DNA of 64,000 bases from Nitrospira sp. Its GTDB lineage: Bacteria; Nitrospirota; Nitrospiria; Nitrospirales; Nitrospiraceae. Each line of letters starts with the position of its first letter. Within the stretch, counting starts at the first letter, position 1. Of the stretch, positions 45,501 to 53,890 are shown piece after piece. The notes under the pieces are model-generated. The model had not been told where the DNA came from. It saw nothing but the letters and a program-made list of their open reading frames with translations, and did not search any database. Where the stretch lies: NCBI GenBank assembly GCA_030692565.1, contig JAUYAO010000006.1, positions 1 through 64,000 of the forward strand, written 5' to 3'. The position numbers and the translations under genes were made by a program.

Positions 45501-45960
45501 TCGCGAGGGCCTCCTGCTCATACCGGGGAATATCGAACCGGCGCGACGCGAGAATAAGAGCCAGCGCAATATCCGTGTCGGCATCGGTCGCGGCATCCGG
45601 CGACAGAACCTTGCCCTTCCACTTCCAGGCAAAGAGCTTATCCGGTCGTACCTGCAGATACGCTTGCGTCCAGCGCCACACTTCGTCAAACGTGCGGCGA
45701 TCGTTCGACCAGACCGCCCGCAACATCGCATAGCCCTGGCCTTCGGACGTCGTGACGCCCTGTTCATCCAGGCTGATCACGCGCCCGTCGCGGATGTAGG
45801 CCTGCCGATAGAAGCTCCAGAGGGCGGACAGCTCGTCTTGTTGCCGGATCAACCGGTCGCTGGACGTGGTCGAGGGCTTTGCATCAGCCGTGAACCCGAG
45901 CGGGGATAGCAGACAGCACAGACAGAGCAAGACGATCGTGGTGAACCGATGGCAAAGCAT
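42562..45960 (-). CDS. GH8 endoglucanase-cellulose synthase-tandem PilZ fusion
   Basis: A 1132-aa membrane protein. After a signal peptide, residues about 30-370 form a glycoside hydrolase family 8 domain (BcsZ-like) with the proton donor in TSEGQGYAM (Glu73) and the acidic site DADTD (126-130). Transmembrane helices at about 385-470 lead to a BcsA-like GT2 domain: LDDG, FDTDH (about 576), TED and QRRRW (about 710). More transmembrane helices and a PilZ domain follow (RGEER...DDLSLSG, about 900-1000). A second, shorter PilZ-like domain ends the protein (RRIPRRR...DRSSRGMG, about 1045-1130). Joining BcsZ and BcsA in one chain is unusual, and no BcsB is nearby. Confidence 0.87.
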   Translation of the reverse strand: MLCHRFTTIVLLCLCCLLSPLGFTADAKPSTTSSDRLIRQQDELSALWSFYRQAYIRDGRVISLDEQGVTTSEGQGYAMLRAVWSNDRRTFDEVWRWTQAYLQVRPDKLFAWKWKGKVLSPDAATDADTDIALALILASRRFDIPRYEQEALAILASIWDLEVLHLSTGSYVTAGNWAVHEAYPTIHVAYLAPYAYEVFASVDRKRDWRKLIESSYAVLHWLYDERQVSLPPELIYLDKLSGRLVMTHPKAGPAAEFSYDAFPLFWRVALDAKWFGRSEAGLREKMLGVFWVEWKARGKFVDRYTVSGEPRSTLEGLPLYATVHALASQDLPELARRLSELKLPLLHANALAGKSTPYYLHNWLWFDRAVELDHVRRYDEYFAFLRPFDVAGFSAHFAWELVLVTLVLFLLARWHWVLKVAFLVCGFALCVRYLDWRAHETLNWVEAGGPFISLSLWCAELYAFSTVALLLVQVGVGRKSAAASAPPVATDFQPSVDILIPIYSESCEILEKTLIGAEAIAYGKKRIFVLDDGHRDDVRALAQRYGATYFQGPRRHAKAGNLNQALTQTDGELIVVFDTDHIPVSTFLAETVPHFADPRMGFVQTPHHFYNQDIFQRALGTGVRIPNEQDLFNHAIQGRRHHWGGAFFVGSGAVFRRTAIQEVNGFNLMSITEDIHTSQHLHAKGWKSAFVDKDLAVGLTAENLSSYIVQRRRWMLGCLQIFLKDNPLFCRGLSLRHRVGYFASLYYFLFPLARVVFWITPLYFLLFHLHPILSDVSILVAYVLPFMLMLPLLSSVLLPGWPRLLWSSTYEATVAFPLFRSMFDLFLPKRLGFKVTPKGLTSAHRTFDWRSSLSLLAATVITMGAIAKGLWEFWFFEIEKDAYFFNLSWAGVNLVTLLIGLSMAWERPQRRGEERVGRQFDCGVEAQGFQCQAVTDDLSLSGLSFLTTSADPIPDTFDVTLQGRTPMTCRARVLYHEILPGKRIRCGAEFLDLQAAQRQWLVINLFGDPATWERAHDARVRSPLLMAGHLFAGFCRSVKAPVTRRRRIPRRRCLVPVRIQIGHARQWGLLRDRSSRGMGVLLFGRPAESAGPWLMGEEKGRYEPLYVRRRWLWIWRAGIRPTILSDDSISQQ

Positions 45961-46107
45961 AGGTCACATTGAATCAACCCCGGCAAAGGAAGGCGCGACA
46001 AGCCTTTTCAGCCGTCCAAGGTTGTCGTCAATGTACGGTGCTGACCGGGCGGAAGGCAACTGCGGGAAAAGGTTGAAATACAGCTGCCGCTGGACGAATG
46101 AGATGGA

Positions 46108-47064
46108 TCAGGACTCGATCCGGTGGCGGATCCTGTAGCGGCCGGAAAAGTGCTCCCCGGGAGCCAGCCGTTTCAAACCCCATTCAGGATGGTTGAAGGC
46201 ATCCGACGCGCAGGTCATCGGCTCGATGGCGAACGCGCGGCGCGGCGCATCGGAGATGGCATCGCCGGTATACACCACAATCGCGGAGAAGGAACGGTCC
46301 ATCGTCACATCAACCACCCGGCCGCTTGCGGCATGCCGAAGCGACGCCGTCGCCATCCCCTCCGCATCGCGAACGAGTTGCACGTAGCAATGATTAAACC
46401 GCTTCGTGCCGATCCGCCGGAAGTCGCGACAGTCCCACTCAGTGCCTGCTGCGGGAAGAATCGTTCCCGTCGGGGTGAGCTGGTCATTGAACTCCAGAAA
46501 GCCCGCGCCGGGAATTCTCGCCTCGGCTTCGTCAATCACTCCAGTGCCAACCGTGAAATAGGGATGAAAGCCGATCCCGACCGGCGCCGGTCGCGTCCCG
46601 GCATTCTGCACAACGAAGGAGCAGGACAATCCCTTGTCGTCCAAGCCATAGGTCACTTGAATCGCGAGTGAAAACGGATAGCCCTTGCGGCCGTATTGCT
46701 CGGCCTCCAGGCGAACAGCCAACACCACGCGGCTCCCCTCGGTACGAACCACCTGCCACGGCAGCGTCCGGACGAAACCGTGAATCGCATTCGGACCTTC
46801 TTTATCGTTCCGTTCCAGCTGAAACACTTCGCCGTCGAACGAATAGCGGCCCTCGGCGATGCGACCGGGGAACGGAATCAAGACATCCCCCTGCCCGCCC
46901 TTCTTCTGACTGCCTCCCGAATAACCCCAGACAATATCGACCTCGTTGCCGCCGGCTTCCACCAGGAAATACCGGCGTAAGGATGCGCCCCGGGGTGAGA
47001 CAACCGCCCGCTGGTTGCCGGAGGAAAGCATGATTTCTGTGTCGGGAGTCGTGGTCATCGTCAT
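46108..47064 (-). CDS. Aldose 1-epimerase-like protein
   Basis: A 318-aa galactose-mutarotase-fold protein. GDVLIPFPGRIAEGRYSF, NAIHGFVRTLPW (the catalytic His region), VGIGFHPYF and the C-terminal RAFAIEPMTCASDAFNHPE (the Glu region) match aldose 1-epimerases. The start at 47064 is chosen because a TATACT -10 box lies only 8 bp upstream, which would make the mRNA leaderless. It lies 147 bp upstream of the cellulose synthase on the same strand. Confidence 0.85.
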   Translation of the reverse strand: MTMTTTPDTEIMLSSGNQRAVVSPRGASLRRYFLVEAGGNEVDIVWGYSGGSQKKGGQGDVLIPFPGRIAEGRYSFDGEVFQLERNDKEGPNAIHGFVRTLPWQVVRTEGSRVVLAVRLEAEQYGRKGYPFSLAIQVTYGLDDKGLSCSFVVQNAGTRPAPVGIGFHPYFTVGTGVIDEAEARIPGAGFLEFNDQLTPTGTILPAAGTEWDCRDFRRIGTKRFNHCYVQLVRDAEGMATASLRHAASGRVVDVTMDRSFSAIVVYTGDAISDAPRRAFAIEPMTCASDAFNHPEWGLKRLAPGEHFSGRYRIRHRIES

Positions 47065-47221
47065 GGAACCGGAGTATAGCATTGAGACCGGGCGGGCTCG
47101 CACCGGAGTTCAATTTTTATGCAGGGGCTCCAGAAGAGTGAAAGACCATATTCCATTTGAGATCGACTACAGGCAAGATGAACCCACGCGTGTTATCGCA
47201 GGACATTGAGGAATCGCAGAG

Positions 47222-47509
47222 ATGTGGGTTGTCTATATCGTCGAATGTGCCGATCGCAGCCTCTATACCGGCATTACCAATGACCTGGACCAACGAATGG
47301 CTGCCCACGAAACCGGCAAAGGCGCCAAGTACACCAAGCATCGCAGACCGCTCACTCTTCGCTATACCGAAACGGCAGATTCAAAAGGAGAGGCGTTGCG
47401 GCGGGAAGCGGCGATCAAAGCCCTCGACCGGGCAACCAAACTGACACTCATCGCCGCTTACAGCGGACAGGCTGCTGAGCACGTCCCGCCTGCCAAAGCC
47501 GGTCACTAA
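47222..47509 (+). CDS. GIY-YIG nuclease-fold protein
   Basis: A 95-aa single GIY-YIG domain of the YhbQ/UPF0213 type: WVVYIVECADRSLYTGITNDLDQRMAAHE, then GAKYTKHRRPLTLRYTE and the Glu in EALRREAAIKAL. The conserved Tyr, Tyr, Arg and Glu are all present. It may be a small DNA- or nucleic-acid-associated nuclease; the substrate is unknown. Confidence 0.9.
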   Translation: MWVVYIVECADRSLYTGITNDLDQRMAAHETGKGAKYTKHRRPLTLRYTETADSKGEALRREAAIKALDRATKLTLIAAYSGQAAEHVPPAKAGH

Positions 47510-47722
47510 AAGAAACTGCCCCTGCCATACAATCCGCCGGGACACCCGTGGGACACACATTCGCGTACTTGCGTAGTATTCGCGCGACAGCCCCTTGCCG
47601 GCGTCAGGGACGGACTCCCTATGAAGAATTCTTCATCTTCGCTTCATAGACCTCTCATCCTGAACGGGTAGTCTGAGCACATGGCACAGTGCAGTTATCC
47701 ATTCACCTTAGGAGGTTCCATC

Positions 47723-48037
47723 ATGAAACAGCTCATCATCGCCGCCTGTGTAGCCGTATCGCTCACCGCGTTTTCCGGTCTGGCGCTCGCCGACAAGGGC
47801 CACAAGACGATCGCCAAGACAGCCGTCTCAATAGAACAGGCGATCAAGGCCGTTACTGACAAGTACCCCGGCCGGGTCATTGAGGCCGAACTGGAGGACG
47901 AAGACGGGAAAGCGGAGTATGAAATCACCGTCGTGAGCAACAGCGGAGAAAGCCGGGAATTCATGGTCGACGCGCAATCCGGCCAGGTGTCCGAGGACAC
48001 CAAAGACGCCAAGCACGAATCCGGCAGCAAGAAGTAA
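47723..48037 (+). CDS. Exported PepSY-domain protein
   Basis: A 104-aa protein with a signal peptide (ending GLALADK) and one PepSY domain: AVSIEQAIKAVTDKYPGRVIEAELEDEDGKAEYEITVVS. The start at 47723 has AGGAGG. PepSY domains bind and inhibit proteases or sense metals, and small ones often precede OmpR-type two-component genes, as here. It is the first gene of a set continuing with DUF2231 and the two-component system. Confidence 0.85.
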   Translation: MKQLIIAACVAVSLTAFSGLALADKGHKTIAKTAVSIEQAIKAVTDKYPGRVIEAELEDEDGKAEYEITVVSNSGESREFMVDAQSGQVSEDTKDAKHESGSKK

Positions 48038-48125
48038 GCATCATCCTTCAGGGAACGCCGCGGTCCGGTCGGACTCATCCGGCCGGACCGCATCGTACCA
48101 GGACCCGGACAAAGGAGCCTCGACC

Positions 48126-48596
48126 ATGGACTTCCCCCTGCATCCCATCCTTGTTCATTTCCCGATCGCCCTCTTATTCGTGAGCGTCTTCTTTGATCTC
48201 CTGGGAACAAGCCTGTCGCGTGACAGTTTCCGCGAAGGGGCTCTCTGGCTGCTCGGGCTCGGCCTCACCGGTGGGATCGCAGCCGCCGTTGCAGGCAGGA
48301 TGGCGGAGGATGCGGCAGAAAAGGCGGGGATCGCCGAGTCCCTGATCGAGGCCCACGAAACCTGGGCACACATCACGCTCGTGATCATGGCAGTCCTGCT
48401 GCTTTCCCGCCTGCTGCTCCGCAACCGCTTCAGCACACGAACATTCGCGGCCTATCTGGCAATAGCAACCGTCGGGCTGCTCACACTCATCGCCACCGGC
48501 CACACCGGCGGAGATCTGGTGTACAAGCATGGCGCGGGCGTCACGACCACCCCGCACGCATCACAGCCGATTGCTCAGAGTCTGCACGGGGGTTAG
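48126..48596 (+). CDS. DUF2231 membrane protein
   Basis: A 156-aa protein with four transmembrane helices and the DUF2231 signature HPILVHFPIALLFVSVFFDLLG. His-rich features (ETWAHITLVIM and TGHTGGDLVYKHG) near membrane ends suggest heme or metal binding, as proposed for the family. AAGGAG precedes the ATG. It lies 21 bp before the response regulator gene. Confidence 0.87.
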   Translation: MDFPLHPILVHFPIALLFVSVFFDLLGTSLSRDSFREGALWLLGLGLTGGIAAAVAGRMAEDAAEKAGIAESLIEAHETWAHITLVIMAVLLLSRLLLRNRFSTRTFAAYLAIATVGLLTLIATGHTGGDLVYKHGAGVTTTPHASQPIAQSLHGG

Positions 48597-48617
48597 AATC
48601 CTGAAAAAGGAACCAGC

Positions 48618-49295
48618 ATGCGCATTCTGATTGTGGAAGATGATCCGGATCTCGCGGGATTCATTCAAAAAGGACTCCGCGAAGAACGCTACGCCGTTGA
48701 TTGCGCCCATGAGGGGGAAGAGGGCCTCCTCATGGCGAGCACCACGCCGTACGACCTCATCATCCTTGACGTCATGCTCCCCAGCCTCGATGGATTCACC
48801 GTCTGCCGCCGGCTTCGTGCCGCCGGCAACAAGACACCGATTCTTCTCCTCACCGCCCGCGGAACGGTTGAAGACCGTGTCACCGGACTCAACATCGGAG
48901 CCGATGATTACCTCACGAAACCCTTCGCCTTTGCGGAACTCCTGGCACGGATTCAGGCGCTGATCCGCCGCAGCGGGACCGAGCAATCGCCGCGCCTCGC
49001 CGTCGCGGACCTTGAGGTCGACCCGGTCGCCCATCGTGTCTGGCGGGCGGGCCGTGAACTCATCCTCACGAACAAGGAATATGCGTTGCTGGAATATCTG
49101 TTGCGGAATCCTGACCGGGTGCTGACCAGAACCGCCATCATCGAACATGTGTGGGACATCCACTATGACGGCATGACGAATATCGTCGATGTGCACATCC
49201 GCGCATTGCGCGCCAAGGTAGATCGCGAGTTTTCCACGTCCCTGATCCACACTGTCCGTGGCGCCGGGTACGTCTTGAAGACGCCGGGAGCCTAA
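48618..49295 (+). CDS. OmpR/CopR-type response regulator
   Basis: A 225-aa regulator. The receiver has Asp51 (LIILDVMLP), the switch Thr (LLLTARG) and Lys (YLTKPF). The C-terminal winged helix is LTNKEYALLEYLLRNPDRVLTR followed by VDVHIRALRAKVD and the wing HTVRGAGYVL. The sequence is nearest to heavy-metal-type regulators (CusR/CopR). The kinase gene follows after 3 bp. Confidence 0.92.
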   Translation: MRILIVEDDPDLAGFIQKGLREERYAVDCAHEGEEGLLMASTTPYDLIILDVMLPSLDGFTVCRRLRAAGNKTPILLLTARGTVEDRVTGLNIGADDYLTKPFAFAELLARIQALIRRSGTEQSPRLAVADLEVDPVAHRVWRAGRELILTNKEYALLEYLLRNPDRVLTRTAIIEHVWDIHYDGMTNIVDVHIRALRAKVDREFSTSLIHTVRGAGYVLKTPGA

Positions 49296-49298
49296 GCC

Positions 49299-50705
49299 AT
49301 GGTCGCATTCCGCACGCGTATTCGTCGATCGGCCATCGCCCTCGTCCTCATCCTATTGACCGCATTTTCCATCTTGATCTATACCGGCCTTTCGACGCTC
49401 CTGGCACAGCATGTCGACCGTGAACTCCTCACGCTCGCCGAGCAGGAAGCCGCACGAGTCGAGTTGACGACCGGAGCGCTCACTACATTGGATGACGACG
49501 AGAAGGATGAGACGCGCGAGGCCGCCCGATCGGCGGTGGTGCTCAGTCCGTCTGGAACGATGCTCTGGAAGGGAGCGGCAAGCGCGCCCCGCCCTCCCCT
49601 GTCTGCCGCACAACTGGCCGACCTGCAGCACGGCCTTACCCTATATGACACCATCACGCCGCCGCACGATGGCGCGATCCGGCGGATCTCGTTTCCCGTC
49701 ACGCAGGCCGGATCCGTGCGATACCTCCTCCAGATGGACACATCGCTTCGACTTGTCGACGATACCCTCCGCCTGCTGATGCTCCTCCTGGCCACTCTTG
49801 CCGGAGCGATGATCGTCGTCGGATGGGTCGGCAGCCGCTGGCTCGCGCGGGAAGCGTTGCGCCCCGTTGAAGCCTTGACCGCCACAGCCGAACAGATCTC
49901 CGTTCCATCGTTGAAAACGCGGATGCCATTAGCAGCGCCATACGAGGAGTTTGCGCGGCTCGCCCAGGTCTTCAACGCCATGCTGGACCGGTTGCACCAG
50001 GTGTTTGAGGGGCAACGCCATTTCATCGCCGACGCGGCCCATGAGATCCAAACGCCACTGACAGTGATCAGAGGCACCATCGAAGTCGCCTTGCAGAAAA
50101 GCCGCACGGACGAAGACTATCGCGACGCCCTGGTGACGAACCTGGAACAGGTCGAGCGACTCGGCACCTTGACCCGCTCGCTCCTCACCCTGGCGCAATT
50201 CTCCGGAGACCGCCCTCCGGTCACACTCACACCCCTCGTGTTGGAACCGCTGGTGAAGAATCTGGTCACCGAATTGAGCCCACTGGCGGAAGACCGCAAG
50301 ATCAGACTGTCGATGGAGGCCCAGCCGGTATCCCTCGTACAAGGCGACGCGGGGCGGCTGACGCAATTGCTCGTCAACCTGCTCGACAATGCCCTGGCCT
50401 ATACGCCGCCGGAAGGCCGCATTACGATCCGACTCAAGCCGATACCCGCACACGTGGTGCTGGAGGTGGAGGATTCGGGGTCCGGCATCGCACAGGAACA
50501 TCTGCCGCGATTATTTGAACGGTTTTACCGGGCTGATCCCGCGCGAGCCAGAGAATCGGGCGGAACAGGACTCGGGCTGGCCATCGTGAGGGAAATCGCC
50601 GAAGCCCACGGAGGTACGGTCGCAGTAGAGAGCACGCTCGGACAGGGCACGCGGTTCACCGTCACCCTGCCCGCTTGCGCAAGCGGTGATGCTTCCGCTG
50701 GCTGA
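49299..50705 (+). CDS. Sensor histidine kinase (OmpR-type partner)
   Basis: A 468-aa kinase with TM1 (SAIALVLILLTAFSILIY) and TM2 (LMLLLATLAGAMIVVGWVG) around a periplasmic domain of about 130 residues. HAMP and HisKA follow (ADAAHEIQTPLTVIRG, phospho-acceptor His), then the N box NLLDNALAYT, DSGSGIA, the F box RLFERFYR and GGTGLGLAIV. GGGAG precedes the ATG. It overlaps the convergent DUF2127 gene by 44 bp. The signal may be a metal or envelope stress, inferred from neighbours. Confidence 0.9.
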   Translation: MVAFRTRIRRSAIALVLILLTAFSILIYTGLSTLLAQHVDRELLTLAEQEAARVELTTGALTTLDDDEKDETREAARSAVVLSPSGTMLWKGAASAPRPPLSAAQLADLQHGLTLYDTITPPHDGAIRRISFPVTQAGSVRYLLQMDTSLRLVDDTLRLLMLLLATLAGAMIVVGWVGSRWLAREALRPVEALTATAEQISVPSLKTRMPLAAPYEEFARLAQVFNAMLDRLHQVFEGQRHFIADAAHEIQTPLTVIRGTIEVALQKSRTDEDYRDALVTNLEQVERLGTLTRSLLTLAQFSGDRPPVTLTPLVLEPLVKNLVTELSPLAEDRKIRLSMEAQPVSLVQGDAGRLTQLLVNLLDNALAYTPPEGRITIRLKPIPAHVVLEVEDSGSGIAQEHLPRLFERFYRADPARARESGGTGLGLAIVREIAEAHGGTVAVESTLGQGTRFTVTLPACASGDASAG

Positions 50706-51138
50706 TGAGATATCCCACGATGACCAGATTCAGCAGCAGGGCCCCGACGCGCAGGAGAGTGACCCGGTCGATGATTTCGTAGAGCTCCACGGGAATCAGG
50801 AGACTCGTCGACACCACCGTCAGATACGCGGCCCAGGAGAACTCCAGCCACAGGCCGACTCCCTCAACCACCATCAGCCCTGCATAACCTAGACTGATCA
50901 GACCTGCTACCAGCACACTGTGCGGCTGAAGTGCATCCACCTTTAGCACCAGCCCATGAATGAGATGCGAGTCGGCATTGAGATGAAGGGCTTCAATCAG
51001 GAGAGAAAACAATGTGGCGATCTCGGCATGCACCAACTTGAGAAGGCCCAACCCGAGAAGAAGCAGCAGCACACCCTTCACCATCTTGAGGACCGCAATC
51101 GCAGCCAGTCCGGTATGGTGTGTGCGCGTTGTCATCAT
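50662..51138 (-). CDS. DUF2127 membrane protein
   Basis: A 158-aa protein with four transmembrane helices matching DUF2127: LAAIAVLKMVKGVLLLLLGLG at the start, AGLISLGYAGLMVVEGVGLWL and FSWAAYLTVVSTSLLIPVELYEI. Function unknown. It converges on, and overlaps, the kinase gene. Confidence 0.85.
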   Translation of the reverse strand: MMTTRTHHTGLAAIAVLKMVKGVLLLLLGLGLLKLVHAEIATLFSLLIEALHLNADSHLIHGLVLKVDALQPHSVLVAGLISLGYAGLMVVEGVGLWLEFSWAAYLTVVSTSLLIPVELYEIIDRVTLLRVGALLLNLVIVGYLISQRKHHRLRKRAG

Positions 51139-51390
51139 GGAAGAGTTTTACAACGCACTGTATACGCGCCAATGACTACGAACAATTGATTCGACTATTG
51201 CGCACAGCCAGTCAAAGAATCGCCCACGCTGTCACAATGATCCCACTCTGACGTACGGCAGTACCTAGAAGCCCGACCCCACCGCCTTTAGGCACTAGCT
51301 CCCGGTCTCAAGCCATGGCATAGTACCTCCCCGTGTCGCAGGATTGAAACAGGCATAGTGCCCGATCCCAGTCTACCCAGGAGCCCGTAC

Positions 51391-51813
51391 ATGGCATACT
51401 TACTGTCGCTTGCAAAAATCGTTCAGTCGCTGCTGGAGCCGGGATCCGTGGTGCCGGCGCGCCTCCGGGATCGCATGGATGAAGATACGGCCCAAGCAGT
51501 GGAACGGGCCCTGCGCGCCCTCTCGGAAGTGGCGATGCAACAGCATCATCAGGCGCGGGCCTCAGGCACCTACGCGGCCATCCAGGAAGAGCAGGACACC
51601 CTCCTCGGCGAGATCGCGATTCACACACGAGCCGTCAGATCGGACCTCACCCTCACGCCCCAGGAAGCCGTCCGCCGGATTCTCTTGATCGTGGGATTTG
51701 CCAGGACCGTTCTGGATAATGATCCGCAGCTTGAAGAGCAGCTGGGTCCCGGCGTCGGCGCCTTTTTTGAGAAATTGGACCGGGCGGAATTCAGAGGCGG
51801 GGCCGGCGCCTAA
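51391..51813 (+). CDS. Small helical protein of unknown function
   Basis: A 140-aa, Ala- and Leu-rich helical protein without a signal peptide or recognised domain. The start at 51391 (MAYLLSLAKI) has CAGGAG upstream; an upstream start at 51358 adds a Pro-rich leader without a ribosome-binding site. It lies 119 bp before the PEP mutase gene. Confidence 0.6.
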   Translation: MAYLLSLAKIVQSLLEPGSVVPARLRDRMDEDTAQAVERALRALSEVAMQQHHQARASGTYAAIQEEQDTLLGEIAIHTRAVRSDLTLTPQEAVRRILLIVGFARTVLDNDPQLEEQLGPGVGAFFEKLDRAEFRGGAGA

Positions 51814-51932
51814 GAAAAAAGAGCCGCTGCGGTACGCCGCCGCAAATAGCCGCGTGATTTCTCTCAGAAAAACCGGTATCCTTTCCGACCGACGCTGGCA
51901 CTGTCTTCCAGCCGGCACAAGGAAGGGAATCC

Positions 51933-53567
51933 ATGAGCTCGACACCCGGTCTTAGCACCACCACACAGTTCCGCAACCTCCTCCTGTCCGACCAGCTGGA
52001 ATTCATCTGTGAAGCCCACAATGGCCTGAGCGCCAAGATCGTCCAGGAAGCCGGCTTTAAAGGCATCTGGGCCAGCGGCCTGTCGATCTCGGCCCAATTC
52101 GGCGTGCGCGACAACAACGAAGCGAGCTGGACTCAGGTGCTCGAAACCCTCGAGTTTATGTCCGACGCGACCACGATTCCGATTCTCCTCGACGGCGATA
52201 CCGGCTACGGCAATTTCAACAACATGCAGCGCCTCGTCCGCAAGCTGGAGCAGCGAAAAATCGCCGCAGTCTGCATCGAAGACAAACTTTTCCCCAAAAC
52301 GAATAGCTTCATCAAAGGCGACGCCCAACCCATGGCGGACATGCATGAGTTCTGCGGCAAGATCAAAGCCGGCAAAGACGCCCAGAGCGACCAGAACTTT
52401 TCCATCATCGCCCGGGTCGAAGCCTTCATCTGCGGCTGGGGGCTCGCCGAAGCGCTGCGCCGCGCCGAAGCCTATCGCCAGGCCGGTGCCGACGGCATCC
52501 TCATCCACAGCGCCCTGGCGGTGCCCGATGAAATCCTGGCGTTCAAGCAGGAATGGGGCAGTCGCTGCCCGGTCGTGATCGTCCCGACGAAATACTACGC
52601 CACCCCGACCGATGTGTTTCGCCAGCACAACTTCTCGATAGTGATCTGGGCCAACCATCTGCTGCGCAGCTCCGTCACGGCGATGCAGAAGACGGCGCGC
52701 ACGTTGAAGGAACAGGAACATCTCTTGTCCATCGAAGATAAAGTCGCGCCGGTGTCGGAAATTTTCCGGCTGCAAAACGCCGCTGAACTGCAGGAGGCGG
52801 AAGACCGCTATCTGCCCAAAGGCGCCGAAGATACTTGCGCCATCGTCCTGGCCGCCTCGCGCGGCAGCGAATTGGGCGAACTCACCGAACACCAGCCCAA
52901 GACGATGGTCAAAGTCCAGGGCGCGCCCATCCTCACCCGCATCGTCGACGCCTACAACGCCGTCGGCGTGAAAGACATCGTCGTCGTCCGAGGCTATAAA
53001 AAGGAGACCGTCAATCTGCCCAATCTGACCTACGTCGACAACGATGAGTATGCCGACACCGGCGAACTGTTCTCTCTCCTCAAGGCCCTGCAGTCGCGCA
53101 AGGGCCGCGCCCAACAGACCCTCATTTCTTACGGCGACGTGCTGTTTAATAAGTATATTCCCCAGTCCCTCTGCCAGGAATCTGATGACTGCGTGATCTT
53201 CCTCGACAGCAACTGGCGGGAGGAGACCAGCTATGCCCGGCTCGGCGGATTCGCCGAATGCACCATCCCCAATTCGCGGCGCGCCTTCAACGCCAAGGTC
53301 TATCTCAAGCAACTGGGCAATGAGATCCCCGAAGCCACCACCCACGGCGTCTGGATGGGCTTCCTCAAAGTCTCGCCGTCCGCCGCCGCACTCATCACCA
53401 CCGTCATCACGGAACTGCTCGCACGCCCCGGCAACCGCAAGGCCACAATTCCGCAACTGCTCCAGGAGCTGCTCACGCGTCAGCAACCCATCCGTGTCCT
53501 CTACACCGTCGGCCACTGGCTCGACATCAATAGTCTGGAAGATGTCGTGCAGGCGGGCGAGTTTTAA
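51933..53567 (+). CDS. aepX: Phosphoenolpyruvate mutase fused to a nucleotidyltransferase
   Basis: A 544-aa two-domain enzyme. Residues 1-300 are a PEP mutase, which makes phosphonopyruvate by forming the C-P bond; the key motifs are [13 protein letters not shown] (86-97) and [10 protein letters not shown] (116-125). Residues about 305-544 are an NTP-transferase-like domain ([26 protein letters not shown]) that in relatives adds CMP to 2-aminoethylphosphonate. Its [10 protein letters not shown] differs somewhat from the usual LAAGxGxRLG. AAGGAAGG precedes the ATG. No phosphonopyruvate decarboxylase or transaminase is adjacent. Confidence 0.9.
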   Translation: MSSTPGLSTTTQFRNLLLSDQLEFICEAHNGLSAKIVQEAGFKGIWASGLSISAQFGVRDNNEASWTQVLETLEFMSDATTIPILLDGDTGYGNFNNMQRLVRKLEQRKIAAVCIEDKLFPKTNSFIKGDAQPMADMHEFCGKIKAGKDAQSDQNFSIIARVEAFICGWGLAEALRRAEAYRQAGADGILIHSALAVPDEILAFKQEWGSRCPVVIVPTKYYATPTDVFRQHNFSIVIWANHLLRSSVTAMQKTARTLKEQEHLLSIEDKVAPVSEIFRLQNAAELQEAEDRYLPKGAEDTCAIVLAASRGSELGELTEHQPKTMVKVQGAPILTRIVDAYNAVGVKDIVVVRGYKKETVNLPNLTYVDNDEYADTGELFSLLKALQSRKGRAQQTLISYGDVLFNKYIPQSLCQESDDCVIFLDSNWREETSYARLGGFAECTIPNSRRAFNAKVYLKQLGNEIPEATTHGVWMGFLKVSPSAAALITTVITELLARPGNRKATIPQLLQELLTRQQPIRVLYTVGHWLDINSLEDVVQAGEF

Positions 53568-53890
53568 GCGGACGTCAGCGCGCAGCAGAGCCGCCTCAAT
53601 TGCAGTGAGCCCAGCTACACCGAGATTCTGCCCGCCAAGGAGGCATGACAAGGTCACGGTAAAAGGCCAGGTGATTGAATGCCAGAGCTTTGAGATCGTA
53701 GTGGTCGACCGTACCTCGACCGTGGCCCCTGACAGAGATAGAACCCTCTTCCCCCTGGCCCAAGCGGCCGCCGCCCCATACGAACGTACTAGTGTGCCGG
53801 CTGAAATCCATTCCGCATAATCCAAACTCCGGCAGGCTCGATATTCCTGACCGGAATGACGATCGCCCCTACGGAATGGAGTCTGCCGCA
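53568..53890. other. Intergenic region after aepX
   Basis: About 320 bp without a recognised gene or RNA. An upstream extension of the OmpA-like gene reaches 53792 but lacks a signal peptide at that start. Confidence 0.4.

Noticed and set aside
47681-47710. TGGCAC near 47682 as a sigma54 promoter for the PepSY gene.
   Set aside because: The matching -12 GC element is absent at the required spacing.
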